64,000 nucleotides of DNA, taken from NCBI GenBank assembly GCA_019188255.1, contig JAETXT010000001.1, forward strand, positions 6,200,001-6,264,000, written 5' to 3'. Source of the DNA: Verticillium longisporum (taxonomy: Eukaryota; Ascomycota; Sordariomycetes; Glomerellales; Plectosphaerellaceae). The notes beneath the pieces were generated by a model. It was not told the origin of the DNA, searched no databases, and was given only the letters and a program-made list of their open reading frames with translations. The position numbers were made by a program, and so were the translations under genes. The first letter of the stretch is position 1, and each line of letters begins with the position of its first letter. Below are positions 43,318-55,955 of this stretch, in pieces.

Positions 43318-45211
43318 GCTGCCTTCCCCAGGTCGCAGTTCTCCCTTGAGGGGGATTGCAAAGCTTCTCACGACACGATTACGACACGGCCGATCCACCT
43401 CGCGACCTCCGAGCTAGGCGGAGACACCAGCGCTCGGTGGAGGAATTGGAAACGGAGGCGCAGATGCAGGTGGCTGGCCACGCCACAGTCAAGGGAACGA
43501 GACTTGTTTTTTTTTTTTTGAGCGACACAGTTTGTGTTTGTCTGAGTACCAACACGTTGTCTTTATTGGCGATCCTATAGTGCATGGCTCTCGTAAGAGA
43601 TGCAGACGAGACCAAGAGCTAGGTGTCTGCTATCTCACGACCAACGAGGGCTATGACTTCGGGACCAACCGAATGTGTATGAATGGTGACGGCGTTCCCC
43701 CGACTAATTGACATGTGTCTCTGACCGCGGAATGTTACCTCTGGCTGGAGTGCAGATGTATTGTACGAGACGAGCTCGAATCGTGTGCAACCGTAGCTCC
43801 GAGGGTGCGGGTGGTTGTGTGACTGCTTGTGAGCACTTGTTGGACAGGATGCTCCTCGTCATCACTCGCCGTACGCCGTATGTGTCAGATTGATCACACG
43901 TGAAGTACGCTTTGAGGTGGGCATATTTGTATGGCGAATGGGTCGACGCATCCCACGGAATTGAGAGGACCCGTCATCGTGCCTTATCAGATCTTTGAGC
44001 CAGCCAGTGTTGTCGGCGATCCGAGCCACTATTAGGGTGGGCTCCTCTCCTGTCCCACACAGTCCACACCCGGGATATCTTCTGGCTGTTCAGGTCGTGG
44101 GGCAATGAGGCGGGCCAGGTCTGCAAGGCACGCAGTTTATTTTTCTTATTTATGTTTCATTGCAAAATCAATCAGATGCACCTGGAGTTTGTCAAGATGC
44201 CATTGCAAGGTGCTGGCTGCTACGGTCAATGTACGAGACCGCCCGCCCTACAATAAGCCAGCGAACTACATGTACATGTAGGCGCCCTGGATCCTGCGGC
44301 CACCTGCTGGCAAGCTTTCAACGTCTGCCGGCATCACATGGGCGTGTAGCATTCCCACTGCACTCTAATATTCAACTTGATTGCCGTCTCAGTCCCTCCT
44401 CCTTCCGGGAATCGAGCCGTTGACGGATCGAGCTTAATGCTGCGGTGCGTGGTGGAAACTTGGCGAGCCAAAACGAGAGCAGGATACTGCGGCCATGATA
44501 GCTTTTTCCTGCCCTGGTCGTGCTAGCATGTGGCTTCATTGAGCAGAAGGCACCAGTGTAGCGATAAGAGGTTGGAAGGCGTGGGCCAGGCGCGCAAAAG
44601 CGGTGAGGCTATGGGATTGGCCGGCATCGGGCAAGCGCATCCCACTTGAAGCGGTTTCGGTCAATTTTTTCCTTCCTGCTGCCAGTGTCAGTGGTCCTGG
44701 ACTGTACCTGCTGGTGGTGAGAGCCCCAATTGCCGGCTATGACTCCACTGGCCAATTGGTGCCCCTCACTCTCCTCCAAGGCACAAACCCGCAGGGACCA
44801 CCCACTACAGCATCATACCTTGCCTGCCCGGGTGAGGTAGATGCCCTGCACTGACATCGATCAACACTACTTGGGGGGTCACTGGTCGTCTTCTTTTCTA
44901 CACCCACCTCTGCTGTTCCGAGTCTCTTCCCTCGCCGAATGCCCTTTGCACACCTCCATTCGTAACGCTTCGCCCTGTCCTGTTTGACCAGGCATTGATC
45001 CGACCGGTGCTATTAGCCAGGGAGAGACGATTGCTGGTTCCTGCTATCTACGACCCGACGCATCTCGTGTGATTCACATCTAGGCCACTCGGTAGGTAAC
45101 GTACCTTCCGCAAGGATGCGCTTCGTCTTCCCGCCCATTGCACCCGATCAGCAGCCCATTGAATTACTGGTTCACGATTGTACGGCTTACTGATGCTTCT
45201 CGCCAGTCACG
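43318..45211. other. Gene-free spacer
   Basis: About 1.9 kb between the synaptobrevin and acetylglutamate kinase genes (both +). No ORF, RNA or repeat stands out. Confidence 0.5.
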
Positions 45212-46793
<1,582 letters not shown>

Positions 46794-48623
46794 AGCTCTT
46801 GCCATGGCCCGCAGACAGCAGTGGCCACCATCGTAGCGGGTTTTGGGGCTGAAGCATCGGCCAGGCGCACTGGTAGCACGACTATGAAGCCCAGAACCCC
46901 CGAAGCTGGATGAACGCCTTCAACGGTGTGTTCCCATGCGTGCCAGGCCCACGACCGACCTGGGGCTATACAGACGAAAGTTGGAGGACAGGGATATGAC
47001 TGCCATTCAGACAAGCTTGGCCGAGCACCAGCACTCAAACTATCCGTATCAGGCACCCTCCGTCCGGGAACCCGGTGTTGGTTAGTTCGGCATTCAAGCC
47101 AGCGGTGCGTTGCACGATGCTCAAGATAGGTTGCTCTCCTCTGCGCAGGGCTTGTGCTGTAGACTCTTCGACCTTGATTGGGTTGGTGGTTTGGAAGGAT
47201 TCCTTGGGAGGTGGGCAGGGTTTTTTTTCACGGCGAGCCCCTGATTTGATGCCTCTTTTCACTTGCGTTTGTCGTTGTCCTTGGGGGTTCCCCTTTTCGA
47301 TCTGGTTGTATATATGGCGTAAGAGGTACCTACTGAGGAGAATTTGACTCGAATCGCAATGGACATGGACTTGATGCGTGACGAAAGAAGCACCGCGAAA
47401 TGCTTCTGACGCTGACCATGATGCTCAGTATCTTTAGCGGGGAGACCCACGGCCAAGTCGAGGCGGCTGCTGAGTCACTGGAACGGAAGCCGGGGCACAG
47501 ACAGAGGGATCACCGACACTGAGGGATCGACGAACCGAGCCCCCGCGCCCGACGAACGCTACCTTGACCTGCCGATTGAACTGCTCGGCAACGTGGGCTC
47601 GGGCAGCTACTCGATGAACTGCTGATCTGCCGGGGCGTTCGCTTGGAGATGGGGAAGAAGCATTCTCGTCAAGCGGGCAGCCATGCAGCTGTTGCTGTGA
47701 AGCCCGAGCACCTTCGGAAAGATGACCATGCGTGTTTCCATTGCCTACAAGATCTGAAGCGCGTTTCAACACCATCCCAGCTTCCGATTGGATATTTTCA
47801 TGCCAAAGCACATGACCGGAGTCGAACGAGTGGATCCTGGTGTCAACGAAGAATACCTTTCGAGAAGGATCTCAACCTTGGCCGAAGCGCAAGCGCGCAG
47901 CCAAGAGAAACAAGAAACTTGCTGTCATAGGCAGTGCTTGTTGCCATTGGCACGAGAGAGTTTCGCCCTTTCACCACGGAAACGACCTGCGGTCCATCCT
48001 ATCTTCTCTTGCCCCTTGGCTGGAGATGAGAGAGGTTGGTTATAGCTGAGGGTGAAGCTTGGCGGGCCCTGGAAAAATGGTCATGGGTGCGCGACCTTTT
48101 AGTACTCGGCCGTCAGCTGCGCCTCGGCTCCCCTGTGCGCCTGTTGTTCCTTGTGCGCCAGTCCGTCTGCAATGGGAAATGGCGCGGGGCGCATCTACTT
48201 GGGACGTCAAAGAATGAACGGGGACAAGAGGGCGGGGGGCATCATAGACTGGTTTTGAAGAGGGCTCGTGGCACGCTGCGAGTTGCAAAGTCGTTCAGAT
48301 GCCCAGGACGGAGGGGGTCGTCGTCGATTTCTGGCTCGCTTGGCAAGTGTCTGGCGCGGTAGTATTGGAGGCAGAGGGCACTGACCTTGCGTGACCAGAT
48401 CTTGCTCACGTCTGACGGCCTCGTGATGTTCTGTCATTTAGGCTGTTGCTATATATATCGAGTGAGGGTTCCCCTGAGAACCATGGTGTTTCCCGCGTTT
48501 TCGCTCTTCAGGCAAGACCTCGCAGGCAAACTGAGCTTTCGATTCACACTCCCATATCGTCCTGGTTGACGGTTTTAATTCAATTGTCCTTTTTAGTTTC
48601 TCGTCTCAACTTTTTTTTTCAGC
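46794..48623. other. Gene-free stretch downstream of the kinase
   Basis: About 1.8 kb. I looked here for the missing reductase half of ARG5,6 (GARGYTG- or NPGCYAT-like motifs) and found nothing. The right end has a T9 tract and CAG directly before the FAS1 start codon (48612-48622), which looks like the acceptor of a 5' UTR intron. Confidence 0.5.
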
Positions 48624-49918
48624 ATGTACTTCTCCGGCTTCCTGACGCTCGCCCTGGCGGCGGCGACGGCGTCCGCTCAGCAGCAGTTGGCTCAGCTGCT
48701 GAGCCAGACCCCTGAGTTGAGCACCCTCAACTGTGCGTTCCTCATGAACCCAGAAGCTTGCGTAATGTGCTAACGACAGACCCTCTGCAGCCCTTTTAGC
48801 TACGGTACCTCAGGTCGGCCAGATGCTTTCCACCGCCAATGGCATCACAATCCTCGCCCCCTCAAACCAGGCGTTTGACAAGTTCATGCGTGACCACCCG
48901 GACCAGGCGCAAATGTCAAACAACCCACAAGCCGTGACGGCCCTTCTGCAATACCACGTCGTCATGGGCATGGTCATGTCGAATCAGCTGAGCGCCCAGC
49001 CTGTCTTCGGCCAGACGCTCCTCAACGCACCCTTTGCCAACGTGACAGGCGGCCAGCGTGTCGAGCTCTCCCTCGTCGACAACCGCGCCATGATCCTCTC
49101 GGGCTACAAGCAGATGAGCATGGTCACGACCGCTGACGTCCCGTTCGCCGGCGGCGTCGTGCACATTGTCGACACGGTCCTCGCCGTGCCCGGCTCGCCC
49201 GTCCGCACCGCCGTCGACATGGGCCTCACGTCAGCGGCCGGCGCCCTGGGGCGCGCGCAGCTCGTCGACGCCGTCAACGCCATGCGCGACGTGACCATCT
49301 TCGCGCCCAGCAACGCCGCCTTCCGCGCCATCGGCGCCACGGCCGACCAGCTCCAGCCGCAGCAGCTCGGCGCCGTGCTGCAGTACCACGTCCTCGACCG
49401 CCAGGTCCTCTTCAGCAGCATGCTCGCGCAGGCCGCGCAGCAGGCCGGCCAGCAGGGCGGCCAGCAGGGCACCATGCTGCGCACGCTGTCCGGGGCCATG
49501 GTCTCGGTGCGCGTGCAGGGCGGCTCCGTCTTTGTCAACTCGGCGCGCGTCGTCATGGCCGATGTCATCACGAGCAATGGCGTTGTGCATGTGCTCGACA
49601 AGTGAGTTTTCTGCCCTGACTGTGCCGAGCAGAGTTCGGCGTGTTGAGGTCCAAGATTATACTGACAGGCGGTACTGCAGCGTTCTCAACCCCGCGGCTA
49701 CCCAGCTGACGCCCGACGTGTCGCGTCAGACGCAGGCGCCTGCATTTGATGGCGCGCCAAAGTCGAATCAGGATCCGTTTACGCAGGGCATCAACCCGAC
49801 GACGACCATCAGGCCGGCTATGCAGACGATGAGGCCGAATGCGGCGGGCCACGCGGCTGTGCCGGCGGCGGCGGTCTTGGGCTTGTTCGGTGGTGCGGTG
49901 GCTCTGGCTAACCTGTGA
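48624..49918 (+). CDS. Fasciclin (FAS1) domain cell-surface protein, probably GPI-anchored
   Basis: Exons 48624-48732, 48791-49601, 49681-49918; introns 48733-48790 (GTGCGT..TGCAG) and 49602-49680 (GTGAGT..TGCAG); 385 residues. MYFSGFLTLALAAATASA is a signal peptide. The first FAS1 domain spans about residues 25-165 (ITILAPSNQAFDKFM, ALLQYHVVMGMV, GGVVHIVDTVLAVPGS). The second spans about 175-310 (DVTIFAPSNAAFRAIG, GAVLQYHVLDRQVLFSS, SNGVVHVLDNVLNP) and contains a Gln/Gly stretch (AQQAGQQGGQQG). The C-terminus GHAAVPAAAVLGLFGGAVALANL has the hydrophobic tail of a GPI-anchor signal. FAS1 proteins mediate adhesion at the cell wall. A poly-T tract and CAG immediately before the ATG hint at a spliced leader region. 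Confidence 0.92.
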
Positions 49919-50480
49919 GGTTGATGGGGGAGGGGGGGTAATGTTATTTGATACTAGCGTGAGCGATGATAACATGATAGCCACTGGAGTGAAATTTCTC
50001 TTTGTCATTGACGGTCTTCGAATTTTGTTTAGGACTGACATCTCGGGTTGGACTGGAGAGTTCGGAGCTATGTCATGTGTTGTGCGGACCTCTCTCCTTC
50101 AAACCCAAGGAAGGCCTTCCTGCTCGGCTCGCTATCCATCTCTCAGCCACTGCAGCTGATAGGATATAAGCGTGTTCGGCAAGGGCATATCATGCCTATG
50201 GTTCAGTGTGCAGCCTGATCGCCCCAGCTTTTTTCGGTCTCCGAGCGAGGCTTCAGAGGCGGTCGTGAAGACACGGTGCCGTTTCATGGGCACACTAATC
50301 GGTGGCTAGGCGACCTGTCGTTTCCCGACTTTTCCCCTGGCGTACGTCAGGCACTCCGACCGCCTACCTCTCGCCAGCACGTCGAGGTGGCCGCTGAGCT
50401 GAACCCCATAGTAACTCCTGTCGTGATGCTTTTCGTGTAGGTAGGAATGCTCTCGTGGTGCAAAAACATGATCCTCCGCC
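49919..50480. other. Gene-free spacer between convergent genes
   Basis: About 0.56 kb between the stop codons of the FAS1 (+) and ISY1 (-) genes; must hold both 3' ends. Nothing else recognised. Confidence 0.55.
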
Positions 50481-51274
50481 TCATAGTTGATCGAGCAGTC
50501 GTTTCCTCCTCCGGTCTATCAGCTCCTCCTGGACCTCCTCCAAGGTTGGCAGCACCCAGACCTGGCCGTCCCCAGAATCACCAGGCAGCGGTTCCCAGCC
50601 CGGCGGCGCCTCCTGCTTGCCCGTGTTGGCCATGTGTTCGGTCGCCTCGGCCTCCTTCTGGGCCTCGTACTGCAGCAGCTCGTCGTCCTCCTCGTCGGGC
50701 GCGTAGCCGTAGTAGGCGGCGTCGACGTAGACGCGCGGCCTCTGCTCGCGACCCTTGGCAGCCCTGTCCTCGGCCCCCAGCGACCGCGCGGCCTCAAACA
50801 GCTCCTTGACGCCCGGCAGCTCCTTGGCGCGGCCAAAGTAGCGGTACCCCTTGCCGCCGCCGGGGATCTCGCGGCCGGCCTCGTCGTACATCTTGGCGCC
50901 GCCGCGCATGTAGTTGGGCCCGCCGAGGTTGCGGATCTGCACCTCCCACATGTACTTCTCGCGCATGAGCTTGTTGATCTCGTCGTTGAGGTCGCGCACC
51001 TGGTAGTCGCTGAGGCTCGTCTCGTGGATGCGCGACACCTTGCGCGAGATGTCCTTGAGCACCTGGCCGCGCCACTTTTCGCACGTCGGGATCGCCGTCA
51101 CCTCTGTGATCATCTTGGGCCGCCGCGTGCGTCCGACGTCGATGATGCCGAGGTCCGCGGCCTGGGCCTCGCGGAAGCGGAAGAGCATCGACTGGGCTTT
51201 TTCTGAGTTGCGCGCCTGCACTCGTTTCTCGTTAGCATTGCGTGCTGCGGTGGTGCGGGAGGGCAACTGACCAT
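50481..51274 (-). CDS. ISY1: ISY1, pre-mRNA splicing factor of the NineTeen complex
   Basis: Exon 1 is the bare ATG (51274-51272); intron 51271-51216 (GTCAGT..GCAG); exon 2 51215-50481; 245 residues. The start MARNSEKAQSMLFRFREAQAADLG is the hallmark Isy1 N-terminus and confirms the one-codon first exon. RTRRPKMITEVTAIPTCEKWRGQVLKDISRKVSRI and DYQVRDLNDEINKLMREKYMWEVQIRNLGGPNY follow, then GRAKELPGVKELFEAA and an acidic/Glu-rich C-terminal part (YYGYAPDEEDDELLQYE, VQEELIDRRRKRLLDQL). Isy1 is a component of the catalytically activated spliceosome, contacting Prp16-stage complexes and affecting splicing fidelity. The gene is divergent from EMC1 with 849 bp between the start codons. Confidence 0.94.
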
Positions 51275-52123
51275 CTTGAAAGGATTCTGGGGGGGTGGTG
51301 CTGGGGAGTAGGGATTGTAGGAGACCTAGAGTGGTCGGAGAGGTCTGGTATGGTGTTGATTTGCAGGATGGAAGTCAAGTCAATGAATGGCGAGGCTGAT
51401 GGGATGAGGCTCGTGGGATGAGGCTCGTGGCTGGCGCGAATGCCGTGCCGTAGAGTCGGCGTCAATTCGCGATTTGCCGGGCGAGTCACGTGAATCTTGA
51501 CTTTGGCGTGTTGTGGATCAATGTACTGACTGCCTTGCTGACAGAATAATAAGGTGTACTAGAGTAGCCAACTCATAATGGAAGCGACATTGTCTTGCAA
51601 GGCCAGGCTTCCTAGCAGGAATCGCATGTTGCAGCTCATGTACTTCATATATTTGTCTTGTAGCAACAGCAACGTCTGGCTAATGCTCTGGGTGGTTCGC
51701 ATGCCAATCAACTGCCGCTCATTCGTCATGAGTGAATACATGAGTACACAACGCAAGACCTCTCTGTGGGTCTTATATTTATTGCCAATAGTACTAGGAG
51801 CGTCCTGAAGTTCTAGTGATATCAGTATCGTGCTCCCGTTGTGTTTGATGACGCCTTTCGCTTCGTTGCGTCCACCTGGAGCTGAGGTGAATGCAGAGCT
51901 GCACGTGACATGTGCTGAGGTGCCGGAATCGCGCTCCCCCAATCCAAGGCGGGACCGGGGCATCTTACGTAGCTCCACCTCCACATCCTTCGACCACCTA
52001 CCTCCCAACACCCATCCCATTCCGACAAGCTTCGAGGCACCACCCCAGCTCAGCCCTCGTCGTCTCGAAAATCTATCCGAGTCGACCGGAACATCACTGG
52101 GAAGCTTCTGGCAAGTTCTCACA
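51275..52123. other. Shared upstream region of ISY1 and EMC1
   Basis: 849 bp between two divergent start codons. The frame of EMC1 is open upstream to 51830, but the protein-like part begins with the signal peptide at 52124. No specific promoter element recognised. Confidence 0.55.
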
Positions 52124-55100
52124 ATGCGGCCCTCGCTCTGGCGCTCGCCGGCGTTACTGCTGGTCGCTGCCACTTTGGCCGTCGAGGCCATCTACCAGGA
52201 TGAGGTCGGCGACATTGACTACCACCACGAACTCATCGGCCTGCCGCAGATCGATACGACTCTCTTCCAATGCCACAGGAGAGACGACAAGGCGAGCCTC
52301 CTCTACACCCTGAGCGACGTCGGCGTCGTCGGCGCCATCAACCCCAGCAATGGCGGGGTTGTCTGGAGACAGTCCCTGACGGGGAACATGACCAATGGGG
52401 GAGGCCACCTGCGCGCCGCCGAGGGAGAGAACTGGATCGTGACGGCCCACGGCCACTCGGTCCAGGCCTGGAACGCCCTGTCCGGACGCAGCGCCTGGTG
52501 GCTGGATTTCACTGGCCAAGTCAAGGACCTCGAGGTCATGGAGCTGACCGAAAACGACCGCAAAGACGTGCTGGCGCTGTTTGAGGAGGACAACGGCGCG
52601 ACGACCCTGAGGAGGCTCAACGGCCAGACCGGCGCTGTGGTCTGGGAGATCAGCGACGCCGTCAACGACGTCCCCATCCAGGTCTCGACCAACATTGAGA
52701 AGATCTTCGTCGTCAGCCTCTACGGCACCCTGACCTCGTACGGTCTGAGGGTCTCCGTCCTCGACATCCACACCGGCAAGCGCCTCAACGAGATCCTGCT
52801 CGGCACCAAGGGTGACGTCGACAGCAAGGACGACATCATGTTCGTCGGCGCCAACTCGGCCTCTCCCATTGTTGCCTGGGCCGACAAGGGTCGCTCCAAG
52901 CTCCACGTCAACGTCCTCGGCACCAAGAAGAAGCACGAGTTCCCCCTGCCTGCTGACACCACCGAGGTCGCCATTCATGCGCCCCACCACTTGCAGTCGG
53001 AGCCTCACTTCCTCGTGCACAGCCGCACGCCCACCGCCAACAAGGCCGATGTCTACCACATTGACCTCAAGACCAGCGCCGTCACCAAGGCGTACGAGCT
53101 TCCTCTGCTGCCCGGCGTCGGTGCCTTCTCGACCAGCTCCCAGGGTGCCAATGTTTGGTTCACTCGCATCACCGACGACGAGGTCATCCTCACCTCCTCC
53201 GAGTCGCATGCCATCCTTGGACGCTGGCCGTACAAGCCCAACACGGAGAGCTCGCAGGTGATCCACGGCGTGTCCGAGGTCATCAGGAAGCCCGACGACT
53301 CGTACGCTGTTCGAGCCGCCGCCCTCACCCGCTCGGACGACTGGGTGCTTGTCCGCAACGGTGATTTGGCGTGGAGCCGCCCTGAAGGCCTGACGGGCGC
53401 CGTTGCCGCTGCTTTCGCCGAGTTCCCCGAGAACGTCCAGTACGCCAAGGTGCTCGAGGAGGAAGCCCACAGCAACGTCGTGGCCGCCTATGTCCACCGC
53501 GTCCAGCGTCACCTCAAGGACCTCGAGCAGCTGCCTGACTGGCTCGCCTCTATTCCCCAGCGGCTCATCAGCAGCATCACGGGCTCTGACGCTCCTGTCA
53601 AGAAGGATGGCCTTCACAGGGACAGCTTTGGCTTCAACAAGCTCGCCATCTTGGCCACGCGTCGTGGCAGGGTTTACGGCCTTGACATTGGCAACCACGG
53701 AAAGGTTGCGTGGTCCTCCGCCGCATTCGCCATCCCTCCGGGCCAGACCTGGGATGTGAAGGGTATCTTTGTCGAGGACCACAGGGGCCTCGTCACCATT
53801 CGTGGATCCAACGGCGAGCAGGTCGTGGCCAAGACCACCACAGGCGAGATCGTCGAAGTGCTGCCCGAGGGCGCCTGGCCCAAGGTGGAGGCCACTGCCA
53901 TTGTCGACAGCGCTTCCGGCCAATGGCTTCTTCCCGTTGGTGTCGATGGCAAGGTTGGCGATGTTCCTGCCGAGTGGACGCCCAAGCAGACGGTCGTTGT
54001 CCGCAGCGCCGACGGCGGGCTCAAGGGCCTGACCTGGTCAGGCGTCGAGGGCTCTGCCAAGGAGGTGGTTTCCTGGACCTTCCTGCCGCCCGGCGGACAG
54101 ACCATTGTCGAGGTGGCCACGCGTGCCTCGCACGACCCTGTCGCTCAGATCGGCAGGGTTCTTGGTGATCGCAAGGTCAAGTACAAGTACCTCAACCCCA
54201 ACACGGCCGTCGTTGCGGCCACGAGCGCAGCAACATCCCACCTGACCATCTACCTCCTGGATACCGTCTCTGGCCAGATCCTGTCCTCCAAGACGTACGA
54301 AGGAGTCGACGCTTCCAAGACGATTGACTGCGCCGTCGCAGAGAACTGGTACGCCTGTACCTTCTTCGGACAGTATGCACTCAAGGACGCCCAGGGCCAT
54401 GCGCTTTCCGGGCAGTCGCTCAAGGGATACCAGATCGTCGTCACGGACCTGTACGAGAGCAACGAGTCCAACGACCGCGGACCTCTGGGCTCTGCTGCCA
54501 ACTTCTCCTCCATCGAGACGGTCGATGAGCCCACGGGAGCCCCCGTTCCCTTCCTCGTGTCGCAGGCATGGGTCCTGTCGGCGCCCATTGTCGCCCTTGC
54601 CGTCACACAGACGCGTCAGGGCATCACCAACAGGCAGCTCCTCGGCTACCAGCCCGAGACGCACGGCATTGCTGGCCTGCCCCGCCAGGTCCTCGAGCCT
54701 CGCCGCACCGTCGGTCGCGACCCCACGGCCCAGGAGGTCGAGGCCGAGGGCCTCATCCGGTACACACCTGTCATCGAGGTCGATCCCCGCCAGGTCATCA
54801 CCCACCAGCGCGACGTCATCGGCGTCAAGGACATCATGGCCACCCCGGCCCTGCTCGAGAGCACGACTCTCGTGTTTGCCTACGGCATCGTCATCTTCGG
54901 CTCCCGCCTCGCGCCGAGCCTGTCGTTTGACATTCTCGGCAAGGGCTTCGACAAGGTGACCCTCATCGGCACCGTGCTCGCCCTCGTGGCTGGCGTGGCT
55001 GCGTTGAAGCCTATTGTACGTTTTGTGTTTCTCGTTTTCGCCCCGGTCATTTGCGTCCTTGGCGTGTCGAGAGCACTCGCTAACAAGCTATAGGTCCGGA

Positions 55101-55138
55101 GGAAGCAGACGGATCTGCGCTGGACGGCGCCGAGGTGA
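52124..55138 (+). CDS. EMC1: EMC1, ER membrane protein complex subunit 1
   Basis: Exons 52124-55015 and 55094-55138 with a phase-0 intron 55016-55093 (GTACGT..CTATAG); 978 residues. The ATG at 52124 (CTCACAATGCGG) opens a signal peptide MRPSLWRSPALLLVAATLAVEA. The lumenal region is a beta-propeller of PQQ-like blades (LLYTLSDVGVVGAINPSNGGVVWRQ, WNALSGRSAWWLDF, RLNGQTGAVVWEI). The C-terminal conserved part (DUF1620-type) includes LVSQAWVLSAPIVALAVTQTRQGITNRQLLGYQ, RRTVGRDPT, and YTPVIEVDPRQVITHQR. One membrane helix (KVTLIGTVLALVAGVAAL) lies at the end, followed by a short cytosolic tail VRRKQTDLRWTAPR from exon 2. EMC1 is the large lumenal subunit of the EMC insertase for tail-anchored and multipass proteins. 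Size and domain order match the family. Confidence 0.95.
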
Positions 55139-55453
55139 TCAGAAGCATGGTGGAGCTAGTTGTACATTACGAACAGACCATAATAGATATCCATTCAAGT
55201 TGACGTGCTGCCGAGGCTTCCAATGAATGGGAGGGACGACAAAAGCCGGATGAGGCACATTGCTATGCTGACAGCTCAACCATGCAAGCCGATCTCTTCT
55301 GTCATTCTCATGCTGGAGTTTCCTGCATGTTCGATTCCTGCCGCGCCTCGACTGACCCACGCAGAATTTGTCGCGCGCGCGGTCAGCGTCGGGCCAGGGG
55401 TGGAGTCTGTGACGAGATAATCCCGCAGATTCGGCCCCGATGTCACAGCACCC
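55139..55453. other. Gene-free spacer
   Basis: About 0.3 kb between the EMC1 stop codon and the tRNA-Ser gene; EMC1 3' UTR and tRNA 5' flank. Nothing else seen. Confidence 0.55.
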
Positions 55454-55535
55454 GGCGAGATGGCAGAGTGGTCTAATGCGATAGACTAGAAATCTATTCA
55501 CTTCGGTGGCGCAGGTTCAAATCCTGCTCTCGTCG
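55454..55535 (+). tRNA. tRNA-Ser (anticodon AGA)
   Basis: An 82-nt tRNA. The acceptor stem GGCGAGA pairs with TCTCGTC (one G-T pair), discriminator G. D-arm TGGCAGAGTGGTCTAATGCG, anticodon stem ATAGA/TCTAT with loop CTAGAAA (anticodon AGA), a long variable arm (TCACTTCGGTGGC) as expected for a class II serine tRNA, and T-arm CAGGTTCAAATCCTG. No intron. Reads UCU/UCC after A-to-I editing of the first anticodon base. Confidence 0.96.
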
Positions 55536-55955
55536 TTCTCCTTTTGCCGACGCGACTGAGGTTGAGCCAAGTCACGTTTTGCCTGCATGGCGCTCTGAGG
55601 CTTGGGTTTTGCACCTTGTCGAGAATGCTGCAGCAAGTTGTCGGTGAGTGGGAGGCAGATGATCGATGGGGATCGGCGACATGCCATGGACTGAGGATTA
55701 TGAGTCGCTTTGGCACTAGACTCACGTACTTGTCTCGTATGTTGACGCGAGAGGCTCCTGATATCAGCGGCAGCATACAACATCAGGTGGCATGTCATTC
55801 AGGTTTGGAGTCAAGGCTTTCCAACTCGGTCAAAATCAAATGATATCTAGCATGCGCCCCCTACAAGCAGAAAAATGCAACACGCATCCGTCAGACACCG
55901 TCCCCCCCAACCCATATATCAGCCTACATACTACACAACGTGTTCGTCCGAGCGC
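55536..55955. other. Gene-free spacer
   Basis: About 0.4 kb between the tRNA-Ser gene and the 3' end of the WSC gene. A short T stretch directly after the tRNA could serve as the Pol III terminator only weakly (CTCCTTTTGCC at 55540-55549). Nothing else seen. Confidence 0.5.

Noticed and set aside
52154..53923. 589-codon ORF antisense to EMC1
   Set aside because: Fully inside the EMC1 coding exon. Its codon composition is the mirror of a GC-rich third position and it shows no recognisable domain.
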